Below are positions 12,784 to 24,833 of a DNA stretch of 64,000 nt, in pieces; within the stretch, counting starts at the first letter, position 1, and the number at the start of each line of letters is the position of its first letter. The stretch spans positions 186,001 through 250,000 of the forward strand of contig WFMF01000230.1 of assembly GCA_011033025.1 (NCBI GenBank), in the 5' to 3' direction. The translations under genes were made by a program, and so were the position numbers. The stretch is from Beroe forskalii (Eukaryota > Ctenophora > Nuda > Beroida > Beroidae). Under the pieces are notes generated by a model, which saw only the letters and a list, made by a program, of their open reading frames with translations, did not search any database and was not told the origin of the DNA.

Positions 12784-14686
12784 GATTTGAAATTTGTGCG
12801 CGCTGCAAGGCTAACAGATTGGGCAACTTTGATCAGAAGAAATATTCCGGAGTGCTACCGGATTTAAGTTTTTACTGTCTGAGATAATTTTAGCAAATTC
12901 AACGAAGCAAATACGAAAGTTTCATGAAAAATAAAATTCGCTCGAAGAAACATACATGAGATATCTACTCCTTCATCAAAACTTTTTTCATACTTTCATA
13001 GTTTCACGTTGCGGTACTAAATTCTAACGAAGCAAATCCACAAAAAATCAAAACCCTCGGGTCTGAAACTCTAAAATAGGACCTGGATTACTGGCTGGCA
13101 GCAGCCGCGCTGCCCAGTATAATCAGAATAATTTATTTAATTGTAATAAAACGAAACTCGGCCGTATACTGGATTAGCCGGCGTAATAAAGCACCTAAGC
13201 GGACTGTAATCAAGATGTCAACATGTCAGAGGGAAGTCTGAATCTCAAAATAAAACAGATTACACCGCGGACACTCGAAGCCAGAATGCCAGAAGAGGAG
13301 GGAGTTGCTGGCCCGTTAAGATTTTAATTATGTTAAACAAGTATGTTATGAGTTGTGAGATCTACAACGAAGTATTGAATAACAGCTCGCACTGTCTATA
13401 ACGTACTTGTAATACTATGATTCTGCACTAAGTATGAAGGCCCTATATAGAGCAGGTAGCCTTCGCCAAATGAAGGCGATTAAATACTCGATGAGTAATA
13501 GAGCGCTATATAATCGTAGCAGCTTAGTATTTAACGCACGTCTCTTAATTCTTTAACTACTGTTAAACTGCGTGTCCTAGGGATTACCAAAGGATTTCCC
13601 CCGTATTCCAGCGTAGATCGTGACGAAGACGAAGGGCAAATCTATCTACAACCCATTTTGTTTACTCGCATTATGACGAAGTTATAGCAATTAAAATGAT
13701 TTGCTGACTGGAGCTGTTTATGCAATTCAATTAAAAACTAATTAACTATCACTAATTGGATTTTATCATTTCCTTGATAATATTATTACTTGATTCCTAT
13801 TATCAATAATCGCTTGATTCCTGCTCCCAAGAGCAAAACAAAAATGAACACGGACTTTCGGCATATGAATAGCATTTTCGACTGTACAACAACAATTTAC
13901 ATTACTTATTAAAATACATGATATAGTTATTGCTCCAGGACAATCGACCCATATTGTACCCCTTTATTTTGAATCTTAAGTTAAACATTAAATTGACTAT
14001 TCACTATATAAATGTAAAATTTAAGTCAATTACTTAAATCGATTTTAGGTCTCGTATGACTTATGAGCATTTGGCCCCGAAATCGTCTTGTTGAGTCATA
14101 TCACATTGGTCAATGGCCAATTACCATCGCACGTCGCGCGTGTTGACCGTCAACTCGCGTTCTGATTGGTCATAAGCCCACAAAAAGATTTTGAGGTCCT
14201 ATGGTTAGCTAATACTTGAACTTCCGGCCCTGCGATAAGAAGTTAAAGTATTTGGCGGGGTATAATCGGGTTTCCTGTCATGGACACTATCTTTCAATCT
14301 ACAATACGATAAATTATCTTGCCTGAACATAATTATTATTTTGAACATGTTCAACATTTTCCATACACTCTAATATCTCCGAAAATTTCTTCAAAGGGAT
14401 AAAAACAATTAAAGTTCGCATGTTCCAGTTACGATTTATCTTCGAAACCGAAATATACCAAGTTCAGACTTAGTCGAGACACTCCTCAGACCAAGAGTAT
14501 TACCACCATGATTAATTATAGCAATTGATAGTTCGATTAATAGCTATGTCTATCAGCAAATGATTAATTTTATCTACATTCTTTTCTCTGCATAATTCAC
14601 TAACCCGACAAAATTTACAATAAGATTGAACCCTAGTTAATAACCATTAAAACTCCGTGATCATTCGTTAGTTTACTTTGACAGAC
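12784..14686. other. spacer between the two MICU paralogues
   Basis: About 1.9 kb without a supportable gene. It must hold the promoter of paralogue A (reading left from 12783) and the 3' flank of paralogue B. Near 13103-13165 the bases CCAGTATA and TATACTGG form a short inverted repeat. No TATA box or other core-promoter element stands out. Confidence 0.4.
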
Positions 14687-17600
14687 TCAAGCGCTTGATA
14701 TCATCATGCGCTCGTGCACGCACTTCTTGAACGCTTTCCATGACTTGGGCGGGATTTGTACGTCCACTGTGCCCCTGTTCCTGATCCTGTCTTTCATCAC
14801 CTGTGGGGAGAAGCTTAGGAAAATCCGAAAATATCATTATCCCGCATTACCAAGCTCAATTGGATAAAATTTCATTGGACTTTATGTTGCATTCTCTGCC
14901 CCTAGTAGTATTCCAACTATGTCCAGCATTTTGACCCAACCATGCCACGTATGCATTGACAGTGGATCAAATTAGTATAATTTTACCAGCACGTCATACC
15001 TTCATGAATTCCTCATGGCCGAGGTTCCCGTCGCCATCTTCATCAAATATCTTGAAGGTAAGTTGGATTAGTTTGTCATCCAAAGGTCTTCCTGTGCAGA
15101 CTCTTACTGCTCTTTGAAACTCGTCAGGGGTTACCGGCTTCTTTGCTATCTGGAACATCCTGAGGTTCAGGTTACCTTCGCATATCGGCAATGGTTCTTA
15201 TCTAGAACCGTCTAGGATGTTAAGGTTTACGATTATACTGCCAAACTGGAAGCTTGATAATCAATTTCAAATGGGATTGTGCTTGGAGCTTCGAAGGTGG
15301 CAACATCAGAATCCCCAGAAGGTGGCTGTGTGGCTAAAGTCGTTATAATGGTAGCTGCTATCTGGAACATCCTGAGAGCAATCTCCAGGTCGTGGATGTC
15401 GTTCAGCAGATTCATGAACTGAGAGTACTGACAGAAGGACACTCCCCGGTCAGTTTCAGTCAACTCCCTGTTTGCTACCCGATTCCTGTACTTGTCCTTC
15501 TCAGGTTCGCCTGATAATTGGACGGGAGCCAGGTTAGCATGGCACGTTTACAAATTAATAGGTCACAAACTTATGACATCAGAAAGTTGGTAATGATCAA
15601 TTACTCACTGAGATAAGAAGGGAATCATTGGACAATGGACTTATAAGAAAAGTTCAAATGAAAAGCTTCAAAAAGGATGAAAGTCACGCTATGCAACTCG
15701 CAAAGGATTGTCCTGGATAGCAGGAGTTCCATGAAGGCAGAGTCAGGGATGGAGGGATTCCCCTTGGCGTACTCGTTAAACTCCACCTCCAGACACTCCT
15801 TTTGGAGGTTGTCCAGGAAGTGCACGAAGTCGTCGAAGGTTATCACTCCGTTGCCGTCCAGGTTGAAGAAGTGCACTTTGAGGGTGGTGTTCTCGATATC
15901 CTCGTCCACCACACCCTTCGAGAAGAGCTGCTCCACCAACTCGAACTCGTCCTTGGTCAGGACCCAGTTGCCGTCGTGGTCTATCATCTGGAACGTCTTG
16001 AGGAAGTGGTCCCGGGGCTTGCTGCAGGGAGATCAGTGTTGTTTCTATCTTACGATTCACACAATTTAAGATTAAAATTGGATTATGTATTCTATTCAAT
16101 TATGATTTATTTTGATTCAACTTTTAATTCACCGCCCCCAATTCCAGGTGTTGTTGATATTCACCTGAGGATGGAGACGAGGAAGAGGTACTCCGGGTAG
16201 CTGATGACCGCCCCTTTTCCCAGTCCTCGGAAGAGACCCCTGGTTTCCTTGCTGTGGCTCGGGGCACTCCGGATTATCTTCTCATACTCCTTCTCCGTCA
16301 ACTCAACCAGGTCTGTCAACCGCTTCACTAGTGCTTTCTGATCCTTGTACAGAACTGAAATTATGCGGTACATTTATCGGTTTCTGTGAAAGTATGAAGC
16401 GAATGTCGGATACGATTAAAAGTCTCATGAAAGCATGAAGCCATACATGGGTGGGACTTTTTTCAATCTATTCCGCTTTTCATCGAATAGCTTTTTCTGA
16501 ATTTCTGAATTTTGAAAATTCTTACTCGGGATGGGGAAATAGAGAAAAACGTGCACCGAGTAATTAAGTAACTGTTTTTGCTCATCCTTGGAGAAAAAAT
16601 CGAAGCATGAAAATCTAAGATTCCCTAACTTGCTTTGAGGAAGTCGTCTCCTGTCATGTAGAGCTCCTCCTTGAATTTGATGGAGGAGAAGGAGCAGAAG
16701 TGACTGAACATCCGTGTTTTCCTGTACCTCGTATTGGGTGCCTGAGGGACGATTCCATGAAGTGCTGTTCACTGCATTCGTAAGGGATTGGTTTTCATAT
16801 TTACAGTTCTCTAAGTAAAAAGATAAAAGTTGTGATGATTTCACTGCACAATATTGCCTTGGATCAATTAGGATACTTGCGTAATGTTTAAATACAATTG
16901 CAGTATCTTAGGTAGGTATGGTAGGTATGGTTTCAAAGAATTATGCTAAGCTAGAATTCTGATATCATTTACAGATTTAGGCAGATCAGATACAAATCAC
17001 TTTTGAAAGTCTAAAAGTTCATAAATTTCAAGTCTGAACGTGTTTACCAGACGTGTTTACGTAGATGGATACAGAATATCTTTAGTTGAGGCAAGAGGCA
17101 CTGCCGACAATACGGTATCGTCGGTTTATCATAGTCATGAATCCTGGACGGTTAAAATGACGTATCATCATGCATCTATAACACTAAGGCCACATGCCCG
17201 GGATTCCCGCATTTTGAAGTTCGGGAATCCCTCATTTTGGTGCCAAACTGCGATTTTTCGGGATTCCCGAGCAAAAAACCGGTCAAATTCCGAATTCCGA
17301 ATCTCGTGTTTTGGAACACGAGATTCGAGATTCTGAACGGAATTCCGCGGAATTTACTAGGAAGTTCAATGGTTTCCGCTGATTATACCATTACACGATC
17401 AACCTATTATCACATTACATTATAATTGGTTACCTACACAAACACTGGAATACACTTTCATGCTAGCTTCTCTTGCTCGCAATACAATGAGACAATGGTT
17501 CAAGTTTGGGCATTGAGAATCCGTGACTTTGAATCGGGGGAGATTCGGGTACTAAGTTGCAGACACAGGGCCGGTGGGTGGGTCTATTTTTCCCTCGAAT

Positions 17601-20600
17601 GTCGTTTAGTACCTGGGTACTAAAATACGTGGTCATCAGCTGGAATTTGAAAAATCAGTTGGTACCTTGGTACTAAAATACGTCGATATCTACTGATTTC
17701 GTAGTATCAGAGTGTGAAATATTTACGTTTCCCCGTAAACTGCGGGAAATTCATCTCCAAAATTTAATTTTCTGCCTGATCACTTATTAATTAGATAATG
17801 CGATACATTTTGGAGCCAAATAACACGCACGTTAGCACAAAATTAGAATGAGCGGGAACAGCAACTTCTCGATTGCTAAATCCGACGCTTATTAATGACT
17901 GACTGAGCTACCTGGCCACCAAACATTCTGTAAACATTTAGCAATTTTGTTTGTAATATCTCACTCTTACGAATACCTAGTGCTTTCGTATGGCGAGTGC
18001 TCACATGAATTGAAACTTACATTTTCAATGTGTAATGAGCTGTGCAAGCTACAAAGATGGTCACAAAACTTCGAACATGGTGTAGTCACCCATAAATCCT
18101 GTAAGGACGTAGGTACTTTACCAACACACCTAAGTGTTAAATGGTTATGAAACCTTGATAAAGATCCAAAAGTTTCGAGTGGAATCATTAAAGTGGCGAT
18201 TTTAGGGCAATTCTTAGCTAGTCACGTGACCATATTAAGCATTTTAGTTCTCGTCCCCTTAGCCGAAATGGAAAATTTAACTTCATCACTATCAGGTCGC
18301 AAATTAATTTTTATATACAGTATTTTGACAAAACGATTGCAGTATCTAAAGTTCATAATATGTAAACATTAAAAAACGCATTTTATTAATTTTCATGATC
18401 ATGTGATCTAAGTCACGCAATCAAAATCCGAAATTTTGATTCTATGCTTTTGGCTTGGGCCCAATCAAAGTTTTCGGATACTGTTAGGGTTTTCAGAGCT
18501 ATACAACAAGCTGGAATACCCTCTATTTCGAAAGATTGTAGGTAAAGATAAAGAATCGCCTCCAACTTCACTTGGAAAAGCATGACGTGCTAAAATATCA
18601 TATGACTGGTTCAACCATGAAACTTCAGTTTTGTTCTCAAAAACTGCTACCAGAGTCATTTTAGAACCAGATTACAGATGAAGCAACAAAAACATTCCAC
18701 CATCATGATTATCTCAAAAAACAACAATAATCGACGCACCCAAATGTAGGGGCTAGGGCTTTATAAAAAAGGAATGAAGGGAATGAAATGGAGGGGAGAG
18801 CTTGGGTCAATTGGTTATGAGTAAGCCTTCAATGGACAAAATAAATCCAAAATATACCGAAGAGCATAAAAAATTGCTTATAACTGTGGGAAGATGTTTT
18901 CCCACAAGGTTATTTTGCAGGGCAGTGGGCACGAATTTCAACTTTGCCTGGCACAAAATAAATGAGGAGTTCAGTTGTATGATGATTGAAACTATTGTAA
19001 TTGTGCCTATTTCAATATCAAATACTCAAATAGCACTTTTTCAGATTCCTTTGTATTACCAGAGTCTGGAATTAAATTTTCTATTCTGGAACTGCTCCAA
19101 AAACTTAAATTTAGGGTGGGTGTCTTAATTTTTTATGCCAAAACCACTAAGTACCCAGGTACCAAAATACAGGTGGGTGGTCTCAACTCAAAATAAGGCC
19201 AAAATGCAGGATCGTCGGCCCTGTGTCTGCAACTTAGTACCTGAATCTCCCCCGTTTGAATGCGGGCATTTTGTAATGAGAATTTTTGAGAATGGAAGGA
19301 TAAATTTGGATGCATACGTGCTGATGTTACTGTTTGCATTACTGGTTAGCCATTAACTTAAATGTAGGTACCTATACCATAGAAACCTTCATAATTTACA
19401 AAAGCCCGTAGGCAGGTTATGGGTCCATCAGCAGGTTATGACGTATCACTGACACCAGTCTAACGTATCACTGACACCAGTCTGACGTATCACTGACACC
19501 ATTCTGTGGTATCACTGACAACAGTGTTACGTATCACTGACACCATTCTGTAGTATCACTGACAACAGTGTTACGTATCACTGACAGCAGTTTGACGTGC
19601 CACTGACACCAGTCTTGACTCTGACGTATCACTGACAGTAACACCAGTCTGACGTTTCATTGACACCAGTTTGACGTGTCGTTGACACCAACCTGATGTA
19701 CCACTGACACCGGTGTCCAGTCTGACGTATCACCGATAACAGTGTTACGTATCACTGACAGCAGTCTGACGTACCACTGACCCCAGTATGACTTATCAGT
19801 GACACCAGTCTGACTTATCACTGACACCAGTCTGTAGTATCACTGACACCAGTCTGACGTTTCATTGACATCACTGATATTGATACCAGTCTTAAGAATC
19901 ACTGACACCATTCTGACGTATCACTGGCACAAGCCAGACGTATCGCCTATTCCATTATGACGTATCACTGACACCAGTCTGACGTATCACAGATAGTGAT
20001 ACCAGTCTGACGTTTCACTGACACCAGTCTGGCTTATCACTGACACCAGTCTGACGTATCATTGACACCCATCTGTCGTATCGTTGAAACCGGTGCGACG
20101 TTCAACTGACACACATCTGGATCTGACGTATCGCTTACATTGTCCGGATTGATTCGATCGGCAGAGTTGATTCTGTTGGCTTATTCTCGTTGAATGGTTG
20201 ATTTGAGTCAAGTGGCCTTGAAAAATTAAGGTGAGTGTTCACCGCCGGTCCAGTGAGGTCCTGGATTGGCGGACTGCTCTCAGCCCAGGATATCCCCGGC
20301 AGTCGCGTGGCCTGTCCACCCAGGAGTGCATACTCCTGGCCTAATAGCCTTGTGTATAGGGAAGTATCTATGCTCTGCATGGCTGCCACCGACCTGGTTG
20401 ATTAAAACGACCTAGGCCACTCTACTAAGACTACTATCACTGATTATGACTATCAAGTTTGGTTGGCGAGTCAAGTGGTTGAGTTCAAAAATCGAGTCAA
20501 GTCTTCGAGTCAGGTTACATGAATTGACTCGAAAACTCGACTGTTGACTCAATGGGTCAGTGGTGTAGTGGTATCGATTTGAGCACAGGTTCGAAAGATC

Positions 20601-23600
20601 CTAGGTTCGAATCCCGGCCAGCGCCACTGAGCTAAGGGTGAGAGATTCTTCTTGAGCCTATGCAGCCCGACGGTTCACTCAGCCGAGCGTACAGGCAACT
20701 GTGCCGGAGGGTTAAATGAGGAGCTGCCCATTGCAGCGAAGTCTCGGGCGAAGAAAGCATGGATTACACTTCCTTAACCGTCACTGGCTTCATTACACTG
20801 GAATCCTTCGATTTCTGTCATTGGCCGTACGGCTGTTGGAATAGAAGTAAAACCATCTAAATAAAAAATACGCCCATTAAAGAACTCAGACGGTTAAATC
20901 TGATGTTCAACCGACTGATTGGTTTATTTGTCATCTTACTCAAAGGAGATCACGTGATAGGCAGTGGATTGGCCGAGCACGGCGCCAATTATAAACGCAG
21001 GAAGTATAGTCCTTTTTATAGTCCAATAATCACTTTTAGGCATTGAGTAAAAGTTAATGATTTTCCGGGGGCCTTAACTCCCGCCAGGGGCTTTGCCCCT
21101 GTCCTTGGGCTTGCTTCGCTCGCCCAGCCACCCAACTGAGAAATACGAACTACGGGCCCTGTAATGCTGTGGTCAGAATTGTTACACAAACACTACAATT
21201 ACTGTTTAGATACCTAATGATGGATAAGTTTCACAACACCTATGTACTGTCGTATTGATCCATTAACGGAAACTGTGTAGATACATGGTCTCATTAATAA
21301 GCTATTAAACTATTATACCATAAAAGTATCCGTGAATCCACGCGCACTGAAATTCGTAATTCTGGGCATGTAGCAACTAACCCCATTTTCCGGGATTTTG
21401 AATACGGAATTCCGCTCGGGAATCCCGCGCGGTTTTCAGGGCATGTGGCCAAAGGGTAAGACTGTAAGTTATCAGTTGATATCGTTTCGAACAGCCTATT
21501 TTCGTCTGCTGTACATTCATCTTCGACTAGAGATTTCCTTCGGAATTTGGCCTCATAAATTTCATGATCGTTCTCTTGTGATATCACCACCAAAACCGTT
21601 GGACGGTTGGTCTAGTAACCCCCCGCTGGTTTGGATGTGATCAGCCCATTTTGTCTCTTTTCAGGTTCCGTTGTCACATCCAAACCCGCGGGGGGTTACT
21701 AGACCAACCGTCCAACGGTTTTGGTGGTGATATCTTGACATATGTATGTAGTTTGAACCCATGTAATTTGCCCAAAGGCAGTTTGGACCTACGTAACTTG
21801 CCCTCACGTAGTCTGAACCCACGTAACTAGCCCACACGCAAGCCGAACTCACCCTGACGAAGTCCAAAACTACGTTATTCTAACTTGGAATTACTATTAT
21901 TGATATATTTCTTAATTTCTACAAATCGTCCACGCGAACTCACGTGCTTAAATGTAGCAACCAGATCTAATTTCACGGGCATTAGTTGTATTTGAACTCA
22001 TTTCAACGTAATCAAGTCGAAAATCCCGTGTAAATATCAATTTCTTTAAATCCCCTAATTTCTACAAAACGTCCGCGTGAACTCACGTGCTGAGATATGG
22101 CAACCAGATCTAATTTTACGTGCATTAGTCGTATTTAAACTCATTTCAATATAATCAAGTCGAAAATCCCGTGTAAACATCAATTTCTTTAAATCCCCTA
22201 ATTTCTACAAAACGTCCGTGTGTACTCACGTGCTGAAGTATAGCACATGCATCTTATTTCATGTGCATAAGTCGTATTTGAACTCATTTCAACGTAATCA
22301 AGTCGAAAATCCCGTGTAAATATCAATTTCTTTAAATCCCCTAATTTCTACAAAACGTCCGCGTGAACTCACGTGCTCCACTAGTTCATCGTATACTTCC
22401 CATTCTTATTCACTGTGAGACACAGAAAAACCATTATCAGTTGACCATCGTATCACTGAATAGGACTAAATAACAAATTTTCGTCATAAACGTAATTTCA
22501 AGCATTTGCAGCTTCATGTGCAGAGGCCTCCCATGACAACATTTTTCGGCCGATCACCCTGAAATTCGTTTTATACCTAAATCTCAAGGTCTAAAAACAG
22601 CATATCAAAGTAAAACATAATCCGATATAAACTCTTTGAGTTTGAGATGTTCAAAGTAGAGCAAAATAGCATTCTATTGCTAAATACGCTATTTTAGTGG
22701 TTTTACGCGATCTTTATGACGTCATCACAGCACCAAAATAGGCTCAAAACAACTTCCCATATAGCCTCAGCCACAATTCCGCCTTAGCACAACATACTTT
22801 GGCCGGTCTCATTTCAAGATAAGTCGCAGTTCTTGACATCTCACTCGTTTAACTTTTGTCCTATAATTTGGAAATCGATTTTTCACCGTACCTTAGAAAA
22901 TCGCGTATATCTCGATGAAAAATCGAGATAGCCCAATAATCCGTATGATTTTCTGAAAGCTCTTTAAATTTGCTAAAAATTGTTCCGAAAAATCAGACCG
23001 CTATCTCCTTTCCTTCTTAGTGAAAAATGCGCTCGAAATTAGCCTATTTTCGCTAAAAAAGAAATAAAATTTCGCTAAGTTGATGACGTCATAGTGACGT
23101 GAAAATGACGTTACCGGAACTTCTCTTATAGCCTATAACATTTTCCCATCTTAGATCAACAAAACCTGACCTCGATCATGGCTCTACCATTTCCCGTTCT
23201 TGACATCTCGGCTTTCCAAATTTGCTCCCAATTATCATGATATTATATATTATTATGCTTTTATCACCCTGTGACACTCGTTCGTCTAATATATACCCTG
23301 GCCAGTCTTTTCTATTACCGCGGGGGGTTACCGCCCTGGCCAGGGCGGGAATGATCTGACGAAATTGCCGCGAAATATAACGTTCAGTGATACAGTATAT
23401 AACAAAACGAACAACAATTACCCAGGCAGCATCGACAAACGTTATCTGCCGGAAATAATAACTCATATTATAACTGAGTAACTGATATCGCTATACAATT
23501 AACAACTTATTAACAAGAAGAAGATCAGGATAGCTTAGATTTTAGAATAACAATCAGTTATCTCACATTCATTCATATTGATCATAGAATAAACAACTTC

Positions 23601-24833
23601 GACTTTGTTAAAAGTGCAGATGGATAGAATGGCTTTCAGATGGTATTTTTAATTGGACCATCAAGTTCAGGACCATGATCCTTTTTTTTCAAAGTACAAT
23701 CATCTTTTTTCATTTTCAAGTATTTTCAAGACTCATGCGCAGCTAAATTATCAAGATTCAGGTGAGAAGAACAAACAATATTCATGCCACCAATCACACA
23801 TTTACATGCAGTCCGAGTCGCTGTACAACCTTCACATCTGCCTGGGTTGATATAAGCGTGGGTTAGAATTAATGCCTACCGAGACCTGCTGAGATTTTCT
23901 GGATATAAGGAGTCCCAATAACGAATGGATATTTGCAATAATCGTCTTGCCTACGAGACCATTCAAAATCCCATGAGATGTGGCTCAAGAAATCAAGAAA
24001 AGAAGAAATATCAATTTCATGAATTTAGATGCAATGCTTTCTACACACATATTATCATAGGCTTCTTCCCACCTACTGAATCAATGAATCATGAGCCACA
24101 ACATGAAAATAGCACCCCTTTAAAATGCCTGTAGCACATGTGTGCAGATCACCTAATTGACGGAGGGCTTGATTAACACACGTGCAAATTCACTGTCCTC
24201 GCGTCAACGTTTTCGATCTGAATTCTCTCGAAAAAAACAGCAAAATTGCGCTTCTTTATCGAGCCCTCCTCGGTCAATTGCGCGATCTGCACACACATGC
24301 ACAACACACACTGATACAAGCTCTGACTTACGTGATCTATCTCCACTTCCTCCTCTTCGTCATCGTCAGGAGGTGGTTTTGCGGAGGTCCCATTAGCAAC
24401 ACCTGCTATCGCAGCTGCTCCTCCGAACAAGGCGAACGTGCCACTAGGCCTGAAAACTCAAAATGTTGTGTGATACGGTTTTATTTTGTTGAATTTTGTA
24501 ACTTTGTGTGAAAACCTTGATTTAGGAAAGTAGCTTGCGTCAGATATACACACTACTAAAATCTCATTTAAGACGACCTACACTACGGACGACCTACACT
24601 ACGGACGACCTACACTACACTGTTAAGCATTGCACCTGCACCTACCTCTTCCTGTGCTGGCGGTCCTGGCCGCGGCTGGAGTGCTGCTGTGAGCTCAGGT
24701 TCCTACTCAGATCTGTTGCCCTGACAAGGGCCCTACTGCCATGGTGACTAGGTGACGCTGTCCTGCTGCCATGACGACACGGGGAAACGTGTTTGCAGAC
24801 ATCCGGTACCAACCTCAAGCACTTCCTGTACAT
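14687..24833 (-). CDS. MICU2/3-like mitochondrial calcium uptake protein, paralogue B
   Basis: Second EF-hand uniporter regulator, tandem to paralogue A and sharing most intron positions. Exons (minus strand): 24833-24646, 24449-24332, 16741-16630, 16354-16165, 16021-15702, 15510 to about 15356, about 15143-15000, 14800-14687. With one copy of the 21-bp repeat at 15144/15356 the frame totals 446 residues. The N-terminus MYRKCLRLVPDVCKHV is basic, then a hydrophobic stretch (FALFGGAAAIAGVA), an acidic run, the MICU core (RKTRMFSHFCSF), EF loop 1 (DHDGNWVLTKDE), a degenerate middle EF, and a last EF loop (DEDGDGNLGHEE). The tail FKKCVHERM keeps the cysteine that in vertebrate MICUs forms inter-subunit disulfides. 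Two oddities are a likely GC-AG intron after 15702 and a 191-bp insertion between direct repeats in the sixth exon. The intron 16742-24331 is repeat-rich. Confidence 0.92.
15144..15376 (-). repeat. 21-bp direct repeat flanking a 191-bp insertion in a MICU exon
   Basis: The bases at 15144-15164 and 15356-15376 are identical (21 bp; on the minus strand both read CTCAGGATGTTCC then AGATAGCA, encoding LRMFQIA). Between them lie 191 bp with several in-frame stops. Coding sequence is continuous if one copy plus the intervening DNA is removed. A GT-AG pair at equivalent points of the two copies does not exist, so the segment is not an ordinary intron. It looks like an insertion with a long target-site duplication, or a failed or unusual intron gain. 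Confidence 0.85.
17505..19290. repeat. dispersed repeat, two copies in opposite orientation
   Basis: A block at about 17505-17640 (+), with GGGGGAGATTCGGGTACTAA, TTGCAGACACAGGGCC and TAGTACCTGGGTACTA, recurs reverse-complemented at about 19138-19260. The copies differ by indels but share runs over 20 bp. The 1.5 kb between them holds no recognisable transposase. They may be arms of one large inverted-repeat element or two separate insertions. Confidence 0.75.
19435..20130. repeat. 22-bp minisatellite
   Basis: Tandem copies of a 22-bp unit of the form CTGACGTATCACTGACACCA then GT, about 30 copies with substitutions and small insertions. The unit contains the CRE-like half site TGACGT. The array lies inside the large MICU intron. 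Confidence 0.92.
20554..20872 (+). mobile_element. tRNA-derived SINE
   Basis: The head has RNA polymerase III promoter elements: a box A-like TGGTGTAGTGG (about 20561-20571) and a perfect box B GGTTCGAATCC at 20604-20614. A tRNA-unrelated body of roughly 230 bp follows (includes GAAGTCTCGGGC), ending in an A-rich tail (CTAAATAAAAAATA). The would-be acceptor stem does not pair well, so it is a SINE rather than a functional tRNA gene. I cannot name the SINE family. Confidence 0.75.
21580..21734. mobile_element. 155-bp foldback (MITE-like) element
   Basis: Two near-perfect inverted arms of about 60 bp, starting GATATCACCACCAAAACCGT and ending in the complement, are separated by a loop of about 30 bp. 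The arms contain the run CCCCCCGC/GCGGGGGG next to TAGTAAC/GTTACTA. A related GCGGGGGGTTAC motif occurs at about 23320, hinting at a second decayed copy. Confidence 0.85.
21914..22385. repeat. 143-bp tandem array, 3.3 copies
   Basis: The segment AATTTCTACAAA starts at 21914, 22057, 22200 and 22343, an exact 143-bp period. Units contain CGTGAACTCACGTGCT and AGTCGAAAATCCCGTGTAAA. Copies are about 90 percent alike. No ORF runs through it. Confidence 0.93.
24573..24618. repeat. 16-bp short tandem repeat
   Basis: Three copies of a 16-bp unit (CGACCTACACTACGGA) lie in the first intron of MICU paralogue B, about 30 bp downstream (in transcription terms) of the exon 1 donor at 24645. Confidence 0.85.

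Larger units (their letters stand above)
16742..24331 (-). other. 7.6-kb repeat-filled intron of MICU paralogue B
   Basis: No internal gene could be supported. The stretch is a mosaic of repeats, listed separately: inverted dispersed copies near 17.5 and 19.2 kb, pairs of a GGGATTCCCG-containing repeat (about 17195-17345 and 21365-21450), a 22-bp minisatellite, a tRNA-type SINE, a 155-bp foldback and a 143-bp tandem array. ORFs at 17040-17425, 18802-19128 and 20135-20389 have no protein-like features. Confidence 0.7.

Noticed and set aside
15677..16200. Plus-strand ORFs of about 130 aa
   Set aside because: Antisense shadows of MICU paralogue B exons.
18802..19128. 108-aa ORF in the MICU intron
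   Set aside because: Low-complexity AT-rich composition, no splice sites, lies between inverted dispersed repeats.
20554..20635. A functional tRNA gene
   Set aside because: Box B is perfect, but the acceptor stem does not pair and a SINE body with an A-rich tail follows.
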